A stretch of 64,000 bases of DNA, taken from assembly GCA_014238425.1 (NCBI GenBank), contig JABABD010000022.1, positions 1 through 64,000 on the forward strand. Direction: 5' to 3'. Shown one piece after another: positions 61,617-64,000 of this stretch. The number at the start of each line of letters is the position of its first letter. Position 1 is the stretch's first letter. Below the pieces are notes generated by a model that saw only the letters and a list, made by a program, of their open reading frames with translations, did no database searches and had not been told where the DNA came from. The translations under genes and the position numbers were made by a program. This DNA is from Flavobacteriaceae bacterium. Lineage in GTDB: Bacteria; Bacteroidota; Bacteroidia; Flavobacteriales; Flavobacteriaceae.

Positions 61617-62699
61617 ATGAAACGCAAACTGCGCATTAACGGTCATTCTCACTTATTACCATATCCAGAAGAAATTCCTCAGTTCATGAAAGACAAAGGT
61701 ATTTTCTGGGTAGATAAAGACCGTAAATTCATGCTCCAAAAGGATTGGAGTCGACCTGTTACAGATTCTAGTTTTTTCTTAGATGAAAAATTAGAATGGA
61801 TGGAACGCTTCAAAATAGACCATGCAGTGGTGCTAAACCTCTCTCAATTATATGGCAATGGTCTTCGTGTTGAAGAAATGAAACAGGCTTTACGTTTCCA
61901 AAATGATTTTAATGCGAAAATTCAACAAGAAAACCCGAGTAAATTTACATGCGGATTTGTAGTACATCCTGGATTCGTCAAAGGTGCCTGTTGGGAAATA
62001 GAGCGATGTGTCGAAGAATTAGGCATGCAATTACTTTGCTTACCAACACATTATATGGATACTATTGGAACTTGGCGTTGTATTTTCGATGAAGAAAACG
62101 AGCCAATTTTTGAATTGGCAAGCAAATACAATTTGGCAGTAGAAGTGCACCCGTACGATGGCGAAAAATTTATAAAATTGGAAAACACCTCATGGCGTTT
62201 TCATCTCATATGGATGCTGGCACAATGTGCTGACGCTTATCATTTCCTGACACTTAATGGTTATCAAGACAAATTTCCGAATATGAGAACCTGTTTTGCT
62301 CATGGAGGACAACTCGCACAGATTAATTTAGGTAGACGTATACAAGGTTTTGATGGGCGACCAGATTTATTTGAAGGTAAAAGTCACCCTAGAAAAGCAG
62401 TTGGACATAAAAATATATTCTTCGACACGTTGGTACATGATACAGGTTCCTTAGAGCTTCTTATAAAAAACCAAGGTTCAGACCAAGTAATTATGGGCTT
62501 GGACGACCCCTATCCATTAGGCGAAATGGAAAGCGAAAAGCAATCCTCTTATCCAGGAAAGATTTTAGACTTGGCTATGAATGAAAATATTGTTAACCAA
62601 GAACAGTGTAATGCCATTTGGGAAGACAATGTAATACAATGGTTGTGTGGAGATGATAAAAACGCAAAGAAAAAATTGATTGATAGAATTTTAGGTTAA
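61617..62699 (+). CDS. nbaD: 2-Amino-3-carboxymuconate-6-semialdehyde decarboxylase
   Basis: This 360-residue amidohydrolase-fold protein acts on the product of HAAO. Metal ligands are expected in NGHSHLLP (H10, H12), AVEVHPYDG, CFAHGGQ and GLDDPYPLGE. The N-terminal region is longer than in Pseudomonas NbaD but similar to other Bacteroidota forms. Its place between HAAO and the end of the operon supports the function. Confidence 0.92.
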   Translation: MKRKLRINGHSHLLPYPEEIPQFMKDKGIFWVDKDRKFMLQKDWSRPVTDSSFFLDEKLEWMERFKIDHAVVLNLSQLYGNGLRVEEMKQALRFQNDFNAKIQQENPSKFTCGFVVHPGFVKGACWEIERCVEELGMQLLCLPTHYMDTIGTWRCIFDEENEPIFELASKYNLAVEVHPYDGEKFIKLENTSWRFHLIWMLAQCADAYHFLTLNGYQDKFPNMRTCFAHGGQLAQINLGRRIQGFDGRPDLFEGKSHPRKAVGHKNIFFDTLVHDTGSLELLIKNQGSDQVIMGLDDPYPLGEMESEKQSSYPGKILDLAMNENIVNQEQCNAIWEDNVIQWLCGDDKNAKKKLIDRILG

Positions 62700-63340
62700 T
62701 GGAATTCATTTCAAAAGAATTAGATGATTATGTTGTAATTCATTCTGAAAACGAACCAGAATTATTGCAAGAACTCAATAGGGAAACACACCAAAAGATA
62801 TTGCAACCACGAATGTTAAGTGGTCACTACCAAGGTCGTGTGCTGAGTTTACTATCCAAAATTGTCAACCCAAAAGCTGTATTAGAAATTGGCACTTATA
62901 CAGGCTACTCCGCTATTTGTTTAGCCGAAGGTTTACATGTGCAAGGTGAATTACATACTATTGACATTAATGAAGAGCTACATGATTTCCAGAGAAAGTA
63001 TTTTGACAGATCTGGTTACGGGTCACAGATTATCCAGCATACAGGAAGTGCACTAGACATCATCCCAAAACTAGATACCACTTTTGATTTGGTATTTATG
63101 GACGCCGATAAAGAAAACTACGTGAATTACTTTCACGCAATTATCGGCAAACTCAATACTGGTGGTGTTATTTTATCTGACAATGTATTATGGAGTGGCA
63201 AGATCCTCGAAAGTTTGAAGCCAGATGACACTTCCACTAAAGGCATTATCGAATACAACACGCTTCTAAAAGAAGACAAAAGAATTGAAACAATTATACT
63301 TCCCATCCGTGATGGATTGACTATTAGTAGAAAGTTCTAG
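62699..63340 (+). CDS. O-methyltransferase (catechol-O-methyltransferase-like, class I SAM)
   Basis: This 213-residue protein has the O-methyltransferase family 3 signature: MLSGHYQGRVLSLLSKIVNPKAVLEIGTYTGYSAICLAEGL, HTIDIN, and FDLVFMDADKENYVNYFH with metal-binding Asp, then LSDNVLWSGKI. It overlaps the ACMSD stop by one base. It may act on a phenolic intermediate of the pathway or simply be co-expressed. Confidence 0.9.
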   Translation: MEFISKELDDYVVIHSENEPELLQELNRETHQKILQPRMLSGHYQGRVLSLLSKIVNPKAVLEIGTYTGYSAICLAEGLHVQGELHTIDINEELHDFQRKYFDRSGYGSQIIQHTGSALDIIPKLDTTFDLVFMDADKENYVNYFHAIIGKLNTGGVILSDNVLWSGKILESLKPDDTSTKGIIEYNTLLKEDKRIETIILPIRDGLTISRKF

Positions 63341-63364
63341 CTATTTTTTTTCTAACGTATTGAT

Positions 63365-63652
63365 TTATAATTTCCGCTTCACAGAACCTGTAAAATCTTC
63401 AAGACCATCTTTTACTTTCTTGATCTCTTGGTCTATCTCTTTAGTAACACTTGTGTCAATGCCGTGAGTTTCAGCACTTTTAGAGATTTCACTTTTGATA
63501 TCATTAGTGGCATCTTTAAGAACACGCATCCCCTTACCTAAGCCACGAGCTACTTCAGGAATTTTGTCAGCACCAAATACCATGACCACTATAAATAGTA
63601 TCAAGAAAATTTCGCCACCGCTAATAAACAATATAAAGTTCTGTAATATCAC
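63365..63652 (-). CDS. tatA: Sec-independent protein translocase TatA/TatE family subunit
   Basis: This 95-residue protein has one N-terminal membrane helix (FILFISGGEIFLILFIVVMVFG), the hinge GADKIPEVARGLGKGMRVLKDATNDIKSEI amphipathic helix and a charged tail. This matches TatA-type subunits, here with the Glu of GGEI in the helix. It converges on the methyltransferase gene. Confidence 0.92.
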   Translation of the reverse strand: MILQNFILFISGGEIFLILFIVVMVFGADKIPEVARGLGKGMRVLKDATNDIKSEISKSAETHGIDTSVTKEIDQEIKKVKDGLEDFTGSVKRKL

Positions 63653-63683
63653 AATACAAATATAGTGAGTTGAATGCTGTCAA

Positions 63684-63713
63684 TAAAAAAACCGACGTTA
63701 AAAACGTCGGTTT
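63684..63713 (-). terminator. Rho-independent terminator of the M1 peptidase gene
   Basis: AAACCGACGTT and AACGTCGGTTT form a perfect 11-bp stem with a 3-nt A loop; on the minus strand it is followed by a run of T. It lies between the peptidase stop and the tatA start. Confidence 0.88.
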
Positions 63714-63735
63714 AATAATATTAAAATAGATTTTT

Positions 63736-64000
63736 TTATTTATTCTTCACTTCATTCTTGAATTTATCAAACTTACTTTGCTTGATTTCTTTTGGCCAAG
63801 AGTTATTAGTCACATCAACATCAGCAGTTTCCAAATCCGGATCAACTATAATAGATACGATTTCTTTCTCAGACGCAATGGTTCTTGTAGCTTCATTATC
63901 GTTTAACCTCCAGATTTGTACTGGATATGTTTCACGTTTTTTGGTACCGTCTGAATATGTGTATTCGGCGATGATAGGCATCACCAATCCTCCTGGTTTT
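63736..64000 (-). CDS. M1-family metallopeptidase, C-terminal part (partial)
   Basis: The frame stays open to the right edge of the window and reads KPGGLVMPIIAEYTYSDGT, then YPVQIWRLND, TRTIASEKEIVSIIVDPDLETADVD and ending DKFKNEVKNK. This matches my knowledge of the C-terminus of long Bacteroidota M1 aminopeptidases. The zinc site (HExxH) lies outside the window. A TTG at 63985-63987 is not the true start. Confidence 0.8.
   Translation of the reverse strand, partial: KPGGLVMPIIAEYTYSDGTKKRETYPVQIWRLNDNEATRTIASEKEIVSIIVDPDLETADVDVTNNSWPKEIKQSKFDKFKNEVKNK

Noticed and set aside
1-64000. CRISPR array, tRNA or rRNA genes, prophage
   Set aside because: No direct-repeat array with spacers, no tRNA-like cloverleaf in the spacers I read, and no phage or integrase genes were found.

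Overview
The window is chromosomal DNA of a member of the Bacteroidota, most likely a marine-type Flavobacteriaceae. Signs for this are the low GC content, very tight gene packing, TAnnTTTG-type -7 promoter elements instead of sigma70 boxes, weak ribosome binding sites, a type IX secretion C-terminal sorting domain (51 kb), a CarboxypepD_reg/TonB-plug protein (10.4-11.1 kb), DUF6090 and DUF1573 proteins, ribosomal protein THX, and flavobacterial-type sequences for FtsH, PyrE and M1 peptidase. This is inferred from gene content; no rRNA is present. I saw no tRNA gene, CRISPR array, classical insertion sequence or prophage.

Layout. 2-7155: tryptophan biosynthesis operon trpE(partial)-G-D-C-F-B-[two surface lipoproteins]-A, running on into a DUF805 protein and trmL. 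8-13.9 kb: an esterase, then mostly minus-strand genes (membrane protein, UDG-fold protein, plug protein, yaaA, rluD, PASTA protein) with rpsTHX. 14-23 kb: ddl-coaD-VOC, a TetR regulator with its operator, a SulP transporter, an M14 peptidase, NUDIX, pyrE, birA. 23-29 kb: rsfS-ftsH, then LUD-cdsA-psd-ACBP-MFS (phospholipid synthesis). 29-36 kb: valS, DUF1573, protease/PDZ protein, aminotransferase-murB. 36-43 kb: transglutaminase-like protein, ECF sigma/anti-sigma pair, glycosyltransferase with a second ECF sigma, Nramp-like transporter, lipA. 43-53 kb: gap, hybrid histidine kinase, lpxK, Nif3-like and coiled-coil proteins, msrA, a T9SS-sorted amidohydrolase-like protein, a methyltransferase, a CDGSH protein. 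53.8-63.3 kb: kynurenine (tryptophan) degradation operon kynU-paiB-kmo-ridA-DUF6090-ALDH-[GIY-YIG]-SDR-HAAO-ACMSD-OMT. The window ends in tatA and the 3' end of an M1 peptidase, both on the minus strand.

The most unusual content is a family of small hairpin repeats with TGTC...GACA ends. In one copy (59845-60219) two inverted 25-bp hairpins enclose a single GIY-YIG nuclease gene so tightly that its stop codon runs into the right repeat. In a second copy (55746-55847) the same two ends enclose only about 56 bp. In a third (30429-30486) a related palindrome lies in frame inside valS and is translated. The two intergenic copies fill the only two wide gaps in the otherwise tightly packed kynurenine operon. 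Together they look like a minimal mobile system: a GIY-YIG counterpart of the REP/RAYT arrangement, with non-autonomous derivatives. This is an inference from one window. Other items worth a look are a 38-bp bipartite motif shared by two promoters (44.1 and 50.1 kb), TetR operator-like dyads on both sides of tetR, and two carbohydrate-active lipoproteins built into the trp operon.
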